A stretch of DNA of 64,000 nucleotides from Rhodococcus sp. NBC_00297. GTDB lineage: Bacteria > Actinomycetota > Actinomycetes > Mycobacteriales > Mycobacteriaceae. The notes beneath the pieces were generated by a model. The model did not search any database. It was not told the origin of the DNA and saw only the letters and a list, made by a program, of their open reading frames with translations. The stretch is from the NCBI RefSeq assembly GCF_036173065.1, contig NZ_CP108041.1, positions 3,599,001 to 3,663,000 on the forward strand, written 5' to 3'. This document shows, piece by piece, positions 1-9,806 of the stretch. Position 1 is the first letter of the stretch. Each line of letters starts with the position of its first letter. Position numbers and translations under genes: made by a program.

Positions 1-3000
1 CGTGACGCCAAGAAGCGTGGCGGCGCGATCTTCGCTCCCGTCTTCGAACCCCTCGACATCGAGGTCGGCTTCCACCACCCACAGATGGGTGAGGCCGTCG
101 ACGTCGTCGGCCAGTGGGCCGAGCGCTGTGGCGTCGACGTCTCCCGTGCCCGCGCACTCGCGCAGGCCATCCTGGTCGATCCCGTCGACTGGGTCGCCGC
201 GACCGAGTCCGTGGTCACCGCCGGCGCCTCGTGGATCCTCGACCTCGGTCCCGGTGACGCCCTCACCCGCCTGACCGCATCGAACATCAGTGGCCACGGC
301 GTGGGCGTCGTCGCCGCGTCGACCCGCACCGGGCACCGGAACCTCCTCACTCCCGGCGCCGCACCCGAGGTGGACCGGCCGTGGAGCGACTTCGCCCCGT
401 CCGTGGTCACCCTCCCGAACGGGTACACCGCCGTCGAGACGTCCTTCACCAAGCTGACGGGTCGGTCGCCGATCCTGCTCGCGGGCATGACCCCGACCAC
501 CGTCGACCCGAAGATCGTCGCCGCCGCGACCAACGCCGGCCACTGGGCCGAGCTCGCCGGTGGCGGACAGGTCACCGAGGAGATCTTCGCCGGCCACGTC
601 GCCGAGCTGCAGGAGCTCCTCGAGCCGGGCCGTTCCGTGCAGTTCAACTCGCTCTTCCTCGACCCCTACCTGTGGAAGCTGCAGCTCGGCGGCAAGCGCC
701 TCGTGCAGAAGGCCCGCACGGCGGGTGCGCCGTTCGACGGCGTCGTCGTCACCGCGGGCATCCCCGAGCTCGACGAGGCCGTCGCGCTCATCGAGGAGCT
801 GACCGAGGTCGGCATCAGCCACGTCTGCTTCAAGCCGGGCACGGTGGCGCAGATCCGCGCGGTGATCCGCATCGCCAACGAGGTTCCGGACTATCCGGTC
901 ATCGTCCACATCGAAGGTGGCCGCGCCGGTGGCCACCATTCGTGGGAGGACCTCGACGACCTGCTGGTAGCCACCTACGCGGAGCTGCGGTCGCACGACA
1001 ACATCGTCATCTGCGTCGGTGGCGGCATCGGAACTCCCGAGCGCGCAGCCGACTACCTCACCGGACGCTGGTCGGAGGCCGCCGGCTTCCCGGCCATGCC
1101 GCTCGACGGCATCCTCGTCGGCACCGCCGCGATGGCCACGCTCGAGGCGACAACGTCCCCCGAGGTCAAGCAGCTCCTCGTCGACACCCCCGGAACGCCC
1201 GACTGGGTCGGTGCCGGCACCGCGATCGGCGGCATGGCCTCCGGCCGCAGCCAGCTCGGCGCGGACATCCACGAGATCGACAACGCCGCCTCGCGGACCG
1301 GTCGTCTGCTCGACGAGGTCGCCGGCGACGACGAGGCCGTGGCCGCCCGCCGCGACGAGATCATCGCCGCTCTCGACGCCACCGCGAAGCCGTACTTCGG
1401 CGACGTCGCGTCCATGACGTACCTGCGCTGGCTCGAGCGTTACCTCGAGCTCGCCGTCGGGCACGACATCGACACCGACACTCCGTGGCTCGACGTCACG
1501 TGGCGCGTCCGCTTCCGCGACATGCTCCAGCGCGCCGAGGCCCGCCTGCACCCCGTCGACCGTGGCCCCGTTCCCACCCTCTTCGCCGAGGACGACATCC
1601 TCGATCGCCCCGCCGATGCCCTGCGGGCACTCGTCGCGGCCTACCCCGACGCCTCGACGGTCGAGCTGCACCCGGCCGACGTGCCGTTCTTCATCTCGCT
1701 GTGCCGCATCCCCGGCAAGCCGGTCAACTTCGTTCCCGTCGTGGACAAGGACGTCCGCCGCTGGTGGCGCAGTGACTCGCTGTGGCAGGCCCACGACGCG
1801 CGGTACTCGGCAGACCAGGTCTGCGTCATCCCCGGCACCGTGGCCGTCGCCGGCATCGACCGGCTGAACGAGCCGGTCGGCGATCTGCTGAACCGCTTCG
1901 AGAAGGCCACCGCGGATCGCCTGCTCGGCTCCGGCGCGGATTCCGTCGCCGTCGCCACCCGCCGTCATCCCGACATCGCGGGCGGTCTCGTGGGCATGGT
2001 GCTCGCCGCTCCGGACATCACCTGGGCATCGCGCCTCGCGCCCAACCCCGTTCGTCGACTCGGTGCACTGTCCGAGTGGGACGTCGTGTCCGACGAGGCC
2101 GCAACCCACGCCCGTACCGGCGCCACGCTGACCGTCGCCGGCTCGGACCAGGTGCTCCTCTCGGTCCCGCTCTCGCCCGGCAAGAGCGTCGACATCCGGA
2201 TCACCGTCCCCGCCTCTGCGGTCGACGGCGGAGCGCCGCTCGTCACCGACGCGGACGCCGAGTCGTCGATGTCCGCACTGCTCGGAGTCGCTGCGGGACA
2301 GGAGCTCCCGACTGTCAAGGGCGGCGCTGCTCGTCTCAACATCGCCTGGTCGCCCGACCTCGTCGCCGACCATGCGGGCGTCACCGGCTCCGGCCTCCCC
2401 GCGGACTACGGCGTCGGCCACTCGGCCGTGCCCGACGTCCTCGTCGGAGCGTGCTGGCCCGCCGTGTTCGCCGTGCTCGGCTCGGCGCGTACCGCCGACG
2501 CCGGCTCCGTCATCGAGGGCATGCTCGACCTGGTCCACCTCGACCACCGCATCGATCTCATGGGCACGCTCCCGGACCACCACAGCATCCTGGTGGTGAA
2601 GGCGCAGTCGGGCGAGGTCGTCGACACCGATCTCGGCCGCGTGGTCGAGGTCTCCGTCGAGATCGGCGCCATGCTGGGCGAGGGCCTCGACGCTCCCGTC
2701 GTCGCCACCCTCGTCGAGCGGTTCGCCATCCGTGGCCGCACCGGCACCGGCACGCTGTCGGATCCGCCGCGCGCCGGCGGGTCGGTCACCGACGCGCTGG
2801 TCGAGACCCCGCGCCGCCGTCGCCGCGACACCACCATCACGGCTCCGCGTCACATGGGTGCGTTCGCTCAGGTCTCCGGCGACCACAACCCGATCCACAC
2901 CTCGGACGCCGCAGCACGTCTCGCCGGTCTCGGCGATCCCATCGTGCACGGCATGTGGCTCTCGGCTGCCGCGCAGCAGGTGGTCACCGCCGTCGATCCG

Positions 3001-6000
3001 GCCGCGACGACTCCGCCGCGTCGCCTCACGGCGTGGACCACGCGCTTCCTCGGCATGGTGCGTCCCGGCGCCTCGATCGACGTCCGCGTCGATCGCGTCG
3101 GCTACGAGGCCGGTTCCGAGATCGTCGAGGTCTCCTGCAAGGTCGACGGCGACATGGTCATGATGGCCACCGGCCGCATCGCCGCACCGAAGACGGTCTA
3201 CGCGTTCCCGGGCCAGGGCATCCAGCAGCCCGGCATGGGACTCGACGCACGGGCTCGCTCGAAGGCCGCCCGTGAGATCTGGGAGCGTGCGGACAAGCAC
3301 ACCCGCGCTGCCCTCGGCTTCTCCATTCTCGCTGTCGTGCGGGACAACCCGACCGAGCTGCGGGCCAGGGGAGTGACCCACCGTCATCCCGACGGCGTCC
3401 TGCACCTGACCCAGTTCACTCAGGTCGCGATGGCCGTGCTCGGTGTCGCCCAGGTGGCCGAGCTCCGCGAGTCCGGCGCGTTCGTCGAGGACTCGTTCCT
3501 CGCCGGCCACTCCGTCGGTGAGTACAACGCTCTCGCCGCCGTCGCCGGGGTCCTGCCGCTCGAGGCCGTCCTCGAAGTGGTCTTCCAGCGCGGCTCCGCC
3601 ATGCACCAGCTGGTCCCGCGTGATGCGAAGGGCCGCAGCCAGTACCGCATGGCCGCCATCCGTCCGTCGCAGGTCGGCCTCGCCGACGACGACGTCATCG
3701 GATTCGTCGAGTCCATCGGTGAGCGCACCGGCGAGTTCCTGCAGGTGGTCAACCTCAACCTGCGCGGCTCCCAGTACGCCATCGCCGGCACCGTCGCGGG
3801 TCTCGAGGAGCTCGAGCGCGAGATCGACCGTCGCCGTGCCGAGTTCGGCGGCAAGCGGGCCTTCATCCTGGTCCCCGGCATCGACGTCCCGTTCCACTCC
3901 ACCGTTCTGCGCGGCGGTGTGGACGACTTCCGGGCCCGTCTCCTCGAGCTGCTCCCGGAGACGATCGACCCGTCGATCCTCGTCGGCCGCTACATCCCCA
4001 ACCTGGTTCCGCGTCTGTTCACGCTCGATCGTGACTTCGTGCAGGAGATCGCCGACCTGGTGCCGTCCGAGCCGCTGGCCGACGTCCTGGGTCGGTGGGA
4101 CGACTGGGCCGCCCGCCCGGCCGATCTGTGCCGCGTGATCCTGACCGAGCTGCTGGCATGGCAGTTCGCCAGCCCGGTCCGGTGGATCGAGACGCAGGAC
4201 CTGCTGTTCGCCGACGAGTCTGACGGCGGACTGGGCATCGAGCGTTTCGTCGAGGTGGGTCTGGGATCCGTTCCCACGGTGGCCAACCTGGCGACCAACA
4301 CGCTCAAGCTTCCCGGTCGCATCGGCCACCCCGTCGAGGTGCTCAACATCGAGCGCGACGCGGCCGTCGTCTTCTCCACGGACACCGATCCGGAGATGGT
4401 GGACGAGCCCGAGTCCGAGACTCCCGCTGCAGATCCGGCGGCTGCCCCGGCAGCCGTCTCCGCCCCGGTCGCTGCTCCTGCGGCACCGGCCGGTGGGCCA
4501 CGTCCCGACGATATCGCGTTCACGGCGTCGGATGCCACGACCGTGCTGATCGCTCTGTGGACCAAGCTCCGCATCGATCAGATCGGCCCCGCCGACACCA
4601 TCGAGGCGCTGTGCGACGGCGTCTCGTCCCGGCGTAACCAGCTGCTCGTCGATCTCGGTTCCGAGCTGTCGCTCGGCGCGATCGACGGCGCGGCCGACGC
4701 CGACATGGGTGCCCTCGCCGGCACCGTCAACAAGCTGGCACGTACCTACCGTCCGTTCGGGCCGGTGCTCAGCGACTCGGTGAACGATCACCTGCGCAAG
4801 GTGTTCGGACCGTCGGGACGTCGTCCCGGCTCCATCGCGGAGCGCGTCGCCAAGGTGTGGCAGCTCGGTGACGGGTGGGCCCACCACGTCACCGCCGAGG
4901 TCGCTCTCGGCACCAGGGACGGCGCATCGATCCGCGGCGGCGACCTCGGTGGTCTCGCGGACGGTGCCGTCGCCGACGGTGCCGCGGTCGACGCGGTCAT
5001 CGACGCAGCCGTGACTGCGGTCGGTCAGCGACGCGGCATCCAGGTGTCCATGCCCTCCAGTGGGGGCAGCGGCGGCGGTGGCACCGTCGACGCGGCCGCC
5101 CTGGGTGAGTTCACCGAGAACATCACCGGGCGCAGCGGAGTGCTGGCCTCGGCGGCCCGATTGGTCCTCGAGCAGCTCGGATTCGCCGAGAACCTCACTC
5201 TGCCCGAGGCGGACGCGAGCGAGGCCGAGCTGGTCGACCTGGTGTCCACCGAGCTCGGCACCGACTGGCCGCGTCTGGTCGCTCCGTCGTTCGACGCCCG
5301 CAAGGCGGTGCTGATCGACGACCGCTGGGCCAGTGCGCGTGAGGATCTCGCCCGGCTGTGGCTGGGGGACGAGAAGGCGCAGGCACTCGCTGTCGACACC
5401 TTCGCCGGAACCGGCACGGCGGTCGCGTCCCAGGCGAGCTGGTGGCAGCAGAAGGCCGACGCCCAGGGGCGCGGCGACCTGGCGGCCACCTACGGCGCCA
5501 TCGCGTCGGCTGCGGCGCAGTCGACCGAGGCGTCCACCCGCTGGACCGGCCAGGTCGCGGTCGTCACCGGCGCCAGCAAGAACTCGATCGCCGCTGCGGT
5601 GACCGGGGAACTGCTCGCCGGCGGTGCGACCGTCTTCCTCACCACCTCGCGTCTCGACGAGAGCCGAGTCGGGTTCTACCGTGAGCTCTACCGCACGAAT
5701 GCCACTGCGGGAGCAGTCCTCTGGGTGGTCCCGGCGAACATGGCCTCGTACGCTGACGTCGATGCCCTGATCGAGTGGATCGGCAGCGACCAGATCGATT
5801 CGGCCGGTGGCGCGAAGAAGCTGGTCAAGCCCGCCGTCACCCCGACGATGCTGTTCCCCTTCGCGGCACCGCGGGTCGCCGGCGAGCTGTCCGACGCCGG
5901 TGCCCGCGCCGAGATGGAGATGCGCGTCCTGCTCTGGTCGGTCGAGCGTCTCATCGGTGGTCTGTCGAAGATCGGTCACGACCGCGACGTCGACACCCGT

Positions 6001-8418
6001 CTGCACGTGACACTTCCCGGTTCGCCGAACCGTGGACTGTTCGGTGGCGACGGTGCCTACGGCGAGTCCAAGGCAGCGCTCGACGCCGTGGTGAACCGCT
6101 GGAAGGCGGAGCGCACCTGGGCCGAGCGAGTCACGTTGGTGCACGCCCGTATCGGTTGGGTCCGCGGCACCGGCCTCATGGGTCACAACGACCCGGTGGC
6201 CAACGCTGCCGAGGCGGCCGGTGTGCGCACCTGGTCCACGGCGGAGATGGCCGAGCAGCTGCTCGCCACCTGCGACGAGGAGTCCCGGACCGCCGCCGCG
6301 CAGGCACCGCTCGAGGTCGATCTCACCGGCGGCCTCGCCGAGGCGGGCCTCGATCTGGCCGCACTCGCCAAGCAGGCGGCCGACGAGGCCGTCGCGGACG
6401 ACGCCGTCGCCGAGGCACTCGCCACCGTCGACGCGCTTCCCGCGCCGCCGCGGCTCGACGAGCATCCCGCAGCACCCGCGTGGACCGCTCTGGACATCGA
6501 GCCGTCCGAGATGGTCGTCATCGTCGGTACGGGCGAGCTCGGGCCGTACGGCAGCGCACGCACCCGCTTCGAGATGGAGGTCGACGAGAAGCTGTCGGCG
6601 GCAGGCGTTCTCGAACTCGCGTGGAACACCGGTCTGGTGGTCTGGGAGAACGATCCCAAGCCGGGGTGGTACGACGCCGAGTCGGGCGATCTGGTGCCCG
6701 AGGCGGAGATCGCCGACCGGTACCACGACACGGTCGTCGAACGCTGCGGTATCCGGCAGTACGAGGACGACGGCGCGATGGTGAACAACACCGCGCCGCT
6801 GCTCACCTCGGTGTTCCTGGACAACGATCTGACGTTCGTCGTCGGCAGCGAGGCGGAGGCACGCGCCTTCGTCGGTGCCGATCCCGAGCGGACGGTCGTG
6901 AACCAGAACGCGGAGGGTGACTGGCAGGTCACGCGCAAGGCGGGCACCGAGATCCGCGTACCGCGTCAGATGAAGCTGACGCGCACGGTCGGTGGTCAGA
7001 TCCCCACGGGATTCGACGCCACCAAGTGGGGCATCTCGCCGGACATGGCGAGCTCCATCGACCGGGTCGCGCTGTGGAACATCGTCTGCACGGTCGACGC
7101 GTTCATCACCAGCGGCTTCACCCCGTCCGAGCTCATGCGCTGGACGCACCCCTCGCTGGTCGCCAACACGCAGGGCACCGGTATGGGCGGCATGGAGTCG
7201 ATGCGCTCGCTGTACATCGACACCCTTCTGGGTGACGCTCGTGCGAACGACATCCTGCAGGAAGCGCTGCCGAACGTCGTTGCGGCGCACGTGGTGCAGT
7301 CGTACGTCGGGTCCTACGGCGCGATGATCCACCCGGTCGCGGCCTGCGCCACGGCGGCGGTCTCGGTCGAGGAGGGCGTGGACAAGATCCGGCTCGGCAA
7401 GGCGACGTTCGTCGTGGCCGGCGGGTTCGACGACCTCAGCACCGAGGGCATCATCGGCTTCGGCGACATGTCGGCGACGGCGGAGGCCTCGGCGATGCAC
7501 GCCAAGGGCATCTCGGATCGCCGGTTCTCCCGAGCCAACGACCGTCGACGCGGCGGCTTCGTCGAGTCGCACGGCGGCGGAACGATCCTGCTGGCTCGCG
7601 GTGACCTCGCTCTGGAGATGGGCCTCCCCGTCCTCGGTGTCGTCGGATGGGCGCAGTCCTTCGGTGACGGCGTGCACACGTCGATCCCGGCTCCCGGTCT
7701 CGGCGCCCTCGGCGCTGCCCGCGGCGGTCAGGACTCGGCGATGGCGTTGTCGCTCAGCGCACTCGGCGTCTCCGCGGACGACATCGCGATCGTCTCCAAG
7801 CACGACACGTCGACCAACGCGAACGATCCCAACGAGGCGGAGATGCACACGCGTCTGGCCCGAGCACTGGGCCGCACGGAGGGCAACCCCCTCTTCGTGG
7901 TCTCGCAGAAGTCGCTGACCGGACACAGCAAGGGCGGCGCTGCCGCCTTCCAGCTGATCGGTCTCTGCCAGGTGCTGGCCGAGGGCGTCGTGCCGCCGAA
8001 CCGCAGTCTCGACTGCGTCGACGACACGATGACCGAGTTCGAGAACCTGGTCTGGGTACGCGAACCGCTGCGCTTCGGGGAGCGGCTGCCGTTCAAGGCC
8101 GGTCTGCTGACCAGCCTCGGCTTCGGCCATGTGTCCGGCATCATCGCCGTGGTGCACCCGCAGGCGTTCCTCGAGGCGGTTCCGGCCGCGCAGCGCGAGG
8201 AGTACACGGCGAAGGCGCAGGCACGTGTGGTGGCCGGCAAGCGGCGGCTGATGGAGGCGATGTGCGGCGGATCCTCGCTGTACGAGCGTCCGGAGGATCG
8301 CCGACTGGGCCACGACGGCACGTCGAGCGATGCGAAGCACGAGCTCGAGATCGATCTGCTGCTGAGCGAAGATTCTCGCCTCGGCGCGGACGACGTCTAC
8401 CGTACGGTGGCCGAGTGA
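1..8418 (+). CDS. fas: Type I fatty acid synthase (FAS-I), 5'-truncated by window edge
   Basis: The reading frame is open from base 1, so the N-terminus lies outside the window; 2,805 codons remain, and family members are about 3,050-3,100 residues. Domain order is as in bacterial FAS-I: end of the acetyltransferase (1-390), FMN enoyl reductase (about 430-1800, with ILLAGMTPTT and CVGGGIGTPE), hot-dog dehydratase (about 2700-3170, SGDHNPIH), malonyl/palmitoyl transferase (GHSVGE, Ser codon 3511), an Ala/Pro linker (about 4410-4500), acyl carrier domain (GVSSRRNQ, likely phosphopantetheine Ser at 4624 or 4627), ketoreductase (VVTGASKN, about 5560) and ketosynthase (Cys codon 7345, His codons 7801 and 7924). 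It makes acyl-CoAs from acetyl- and malonyl-CoA with NADPH/NADH. All catalytic motifs are intact. It overlaps acpS by four bases. Confidence 0.98.
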   Translation, partial: RDAKKRGGAIFAPVFEPLDIEVGFHHPQMGEAVDVVGQWAERCGVDVSRARALAQAILVDPVDWVAATESVVTAGASWILDLGPGDALTRLTASNISGHGVGVVAASTRTGHRNLLTPGAAPEVDRPWSDFAPSVVTLPNGYTAVETSFTKLTGRSPILLAGMTPTTVDPKIVAAATNAGHWAELAGGGQVTEEIFAGHVAELQELLEPGRSVQFNSLFLDPYLWKLQLGGKRLVQKARTAGAPFDGVVVTAGIPELDEAVALIEELTEVGISHVCFKPGTVAQIRAVIRIANEVPDYPVIVHIEGGRAGGHHSWEDLDDLLVATYAELRSHDNIVICVGGGIGTPERAADYLTGRWSEAAGFPAMPLDGILVGTAAMATLEATTSPEVKQLLVDTPGTPDWVGAGTAIGGMASGRSQLGADIHEIDNAASRTGRLLDEVAGDDEAVAARRDEIIAALDATAKPYFGDVASMTYLRWLERYLELAVGHDIDTDTPWLDVTWRVRFRDMLQRAEARLHPVDRGPVPTLFAEDDILDRPADALRALVAAYPDASTVELHPADVPFFISLCRIPGKPVNFVPVVDKDVRRWWRSDSLWQAHDARYSADQVCVIPGTVAVAGIDRLNEPVGDLLNRFEKATADRLLGSGADSVAVATRRHPDIAGGLVGMVLAAPDITWASRLAPNPVRRLGALSEWDVVSDEAATHARTGATLTVAGSDQVLLSVPLSPGKSVDIRITVPASAVDGGAPLVTDADAESSMSALLGVAAGQELPTVKGGAARLNIAWSPDLVADHAGVTGSGLPADYGVGHSAVPDVLVGACWPAVFAVLGSARTADAGSVIEGMLDLVHLDHRIDLMGTLPDHHSILVVKAQSGEVVDTDLGRVVEVSVEIGAMLGEGLDAPVVATLVERFAIRGRTGTGTLSDPPRAGGSVTDALVETPRRRRRDTTITAPRHMGAFAQVSGDHNPIHTSDAAARLAGLGDPIVHGMWLSAAAQQVVTAVDPAATTPPRRLTAWTTRFLGMVRPGASIDVRVDRVGYEAGSEIVEVSCKVDGDMVMMATGRIAAPKTVYAFPGQGIQQPGMGLDARARSKAAREIWERADKHTRAALGFSILAVVRDNPTELRARGVTHRHPDGVLHLTQFTQVAMAVLGVAQVAELRESGAFVEDSFLAGHSVGEYNALAAVAGVLPLEAVLEVVFQRGSAMHQLVPRDAKGRSQYRMAAIRPSQVGLADDDVIGFVESIGERTGEFLQVVNLNLRGSQYAIAGTVAGLEELEREIDRRRAEFGGKRAFILVPGIDVPFHSTVLRGGVDDFRARLLELLPETIDPSILVGRYIPNLVPRLFTLDRDFVQEIADLVPSEPLADVLGRWDDWAARPADLCRVILTELLAWQFASPVRWIETQDLLFADESDGGLGIERFVEVGLGSVPTVANLATNTLKLPGRIGHPVEVLNIERDAAVVFSTDTDPEMVDEPESETPAADPAAAPAAVSAPVAAPAAPAGGPRPDDIAFTASDATTVLIALWTKLRIDQIGPADTIEALCDGVSSRRNQLLVDLGSELSLGAIDGAADADMGALAGTVNKLARTYRPFGPVLSDSVNDHLRKVFGPSGRRPGSIAERVAKVWQLGDGWAHHVTAEVALGTRDGASIRGGDLGGLADGAVADGAAVDAVIDAAVTAVGQRRGIQVSMPSSGGSGGGGTVDAAALGEFTENITGRSGVLASAARLVLEQLGFAENLTLPEADASEAELVDLVSTELGTDWPRLVAPSFDARKAVLIDDRWASAREDLARLWLGDEKAQALAVDTFAGTGTAVASQASWWQQKADAQGRGDLAATYGAIASAAAQSTEASTRWTGQVAVVTGASKNSIAAAVTGELLAGGATVFLTTSRLDESRVGFYRELYRTNATAGAVLWVVPANMASYADVDALIEWIGSDQIDSAGGAKKLVKPAVTPTMLFPFAAPRVAGELSDAGARAEMEMRVLLWSVERLIGGLSKIGHDRDVDTRLHVTLPGSPNRGLFGGDGAYGESKAALDAVVNRWKAERTWAERVTLVHARIGWVRGTGLMGHNDPVANAAEAAGVRTWSTAEMAEQLLATCDEESRTAAAQAPLEVDLTGGLAEAGLDLAALAKQAADEAVADDAVAEALATVDALPAPPRLDEHPAAPAWTALDIEPSEMVVIVGTGELGPYGSARTRFEMEVDEKLSAAGVLELAWNTGLVVWENDPKPGWYDAESGDLVPEAEIADRYHDTVVERCGIRQYEDDGAMVNNTAPLLTSVFLDNDLTFVVGSEAEARAFVGADPERTVVNQNAEGDWQVTRKAGTEIRVPRQMKLTRTVGGQIPTGFDATKWGISPDMASSIDRVALWNIVCTVDAFITSGFTPSELMRWTHPSLVANTQGTGMGGMESMRSLYIDTLLGDARANDILQEALPNVVAAHVVQSYVGSYGAMIHPVAACATAAVSVEEGVDKIRLGKATFVVAGGFDDLSTEGIIGFGDMSATAEASAMHAKGISDRRFSRANDRRRGGFVESHGGGTILLARGDLALEMGLPVLGVVGWAQSFGDGVHTSIPAPGLGALGAARGGQDSAMALSLSALGVSADDIAIVSKHDTSTNANDPNEAEMHTRLARALGRTEGNPLFVVSQKSLTGHSKGGAAAFQLIGLCQVLAEGVVPPNRSLDCVDDTMTEFENLVWVREPLRFGERLPFKAGLLTSLGFGHVSGIIAVVHPQAFLEAVPAAQREEYTAKAQARVVAGKRRLMEAMCGGSSLYERPEDRRLGHDGTSSDAKHELEIDLLLSEDSRLGADDVYRTVAE

Positions 8419-8807
8419 GCATCCTGGGAGTCGGTCTGGATCTGGTGTCGGTCTCGGAGTTCGCCGAGCAGATGGAGAAGGTCGGGACCACCATGGTCCG
8501 CGACAGCTTCACTGCCGGCGAGCGCCGCCACGCCGCCACGCGCAGTGCGGATCCCGCGCGGCACTACGCCGCGCGGTGGGCCGCGAAGGAAGCGGTGCTG
8601 AAGGCTTGGGCCGCATCACGTTTCGCTCGTGCGCCCCAGATCGGCGACAACCCGTACCCGCTGATCGAGGTCGTCAACGACGCGTGGGGACGTCCGTCGA
8701 TCAAGCTGCACGGCATGGCCGCGGAGTTCCTGCCGACGGTCAAGATCCACCTGTCGCTGACCCACGACGGCGACATGGCGGGAGCGGTGGCGATCCTCGA
8801 GGAGTGA
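8415..8807 (+). CDS. acpS: Holo-[acyl-carrier-protein] synthase AcpS
   Basis: A 130-residue 4'-phosphopantetheinyl transferase that moves phosphopantetheine from CoA to the carrier-domain serine, most obviously that of the FAS just upstream. The N-terminal GVGLDLVSVSEF holds the metal-binding Asp, and WAAKEAVLKAW holds the conserved Glu/Lys signature. The length is normal for AcpS. I chose the GTG at 8415 because it overlaps the fas stop (GTGA) and puts the family's start motif within the first ten residues; an open frame continues upstream inside fas but is a shadow. The overlap implies translational coupling and co-transcription with fas. A hairpin terminator follows. Confidence 0.97.
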   Translation: MSILGVGLDLVSVSEFAEQMEKVGTTMVRDSFTAGERRHAATRSADPARHYAARWAAKEAVLKAWAASRFARAPQIGDNPYPLIEVVNDAWGRPSIKLHGMAAEFLPTVKIHLSLTHDGDMAGAVAILEE

Positions 8808-8831
8808 TCGTCAGACGAATGACGGAGAAGA

Positions 8832-8868
8832 GGAGAGCCGACGCGATCAGCGTCGGCTCTCCTTTTCT
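8832..8868. terminator. Bidirectional intrinsic terminator between acpS and TetR gene
   Basis: A perfect 13-bp stem (8832-8844 pairs with 8850-8862) with a 5-base loop is followed by TTTTCT on the plus strand. The loop contains the stop codon of the convergent TetR gene, so the same hairpin may also end that transcript, although the minus-strand tail is less U-rich. Confidence 0.85.
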
Positions 8869-9659
8869 GCCACCAACAGGTAGGCGCCCATCAGGCGCTT
8901 CAGCTCGGCGACGGCGTCGGCGTGACTCTGACCGTCCTGCACCGAGAAGTTGAGCATGGAGTAGACGACGTGCACGAGCACCTCGGCCATGAGGTTGCGG
9001 CGGGCACGTGGGGTGCGGGGTGTGAGCGGTGCGAGCACCCGCTCCACCTGGGCGGCGAACGCCTTCTCGTGGATCATGCCGGTGGCGCGTGTGGCCGGGG
9101 TGGACTGCATCGCCAACCACACCTCGCGTCGGGACGGATCCGACGTCCACAGGCTGGAGAGATGGTCCAGGAAGTCGTCGAGGAAGCGTAGCCAGTCGAG
9201 TGACGGAACCTCCCCGTCGAAATCGGCGAACTCCTGGCGCACGCCCGCGAGATCCTGGCGACCCAGTTCGCACACGATGACGTACTTGTTGGCGAAGAAC
9301 TGGTACAGCGTGCCGATGGGCAGCCCGGCGCGGGCCGCGACCTCCTCGCACGTGAACGACTCGAACCCCACGTCGGTCAACAGTTCGCGCGACGCCGTCA
9401 ACAACGCGTCGAACTTCCGTTTGCTGCGCTCCTGGGTGGGGCGGCGGCGGGGGAGCAGCTCGACGGGCTCGTTCTCGTCCGCGTTCTCGCTGGTGTCGGC
9501 CCCGTCGCGGACATCGGTCTCGTCGTGAAGGCCCTGTTCGTGCGCTGTCTCCTCGGTGATCGGGGTGCTGCGCCCCGGTGCTCCGTCGGTCGACTCCACG
9601 TCACCAACAGTATCGGTCGACCCACCGTTCTCGAACAGTGAGCTACCGTTCGGCCGCAT
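8847..9659 (-). CDS. TetR-family transcriptional regulator
   Basis: A 270-residue TetR regulator. An acidic, low-complexity N-terminal stretch of about 70 residues precedes the DNA-binding domain (residues 75-130), whose helix-turn-helix reads VAARAGLPIGTLYQFF. The C-terminal half is a helical ligand domain. The gene is convergent with fas-acpS and shares their terminator. In mycobacteria a TetR protein, FasR, controls fas, but that gene lies elsewhere, so a role in lipid regulation here is only suggested by position. The ATG at 9659 is the furthest upstream; a start nearer residue 65 would remove the unusual extension. A 15-bp near-palindrome lies nine bases upstream of the start and could mediate autoregulation. 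Confidence 0.9.
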   Translation of the reverse strand: MRPNGSSLFENGGSTDTVGDVESTDGAPGRSTPITEETAHEQGLHDETDVRDGADTSENADENEPVELLPRRRPTQERSKRKFDALLTASRELLTDVGFESFTCEEVAARAGLPIGTLYQFFANKYVIVCELGRQDLAGVRQEFADFDGEVPSLDWLRFLDDFLDHLSSLWTSDPSRREVWLAMQSTPATRATGMIHEKAFAAQVERVLAPLTPRTPRARRNLMAEVLVHVVYSMLNFSVQDGQSHADAVAELKRLMGAYLLVAEKESRR

Positions 9660-9667
9660 TCAATATG

Positions 9668-9682
9668 AACTTACGGTATGTT
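9668..9682. promoter_or_regulatory. Candidate TetR operator (near-palindrome)
   Basis: AACTTACGGTATGTT is an inverted repeat about its central G: AAC-TAC and GTA-GTT arms with one mismatched pair. It lies between the divergent TetR gene (start 9659) and the Ala/Pro-rich gene (start 9807), where an autoregulatory TetR operator is expected. Confidence 0.45.
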
Positions 9683-9806
9683 TAGAGACTGTTACAAGAC
9701 GCATCGTTCACTGACGGAGCAAGTAGTCGATCGTTCAGGCCGGTCTCGGGGGAGTCACGACGGCTGTGTCGGCTTCCGGTTCGTCTTCGAGAAGAGGAGG
9801 CACATC

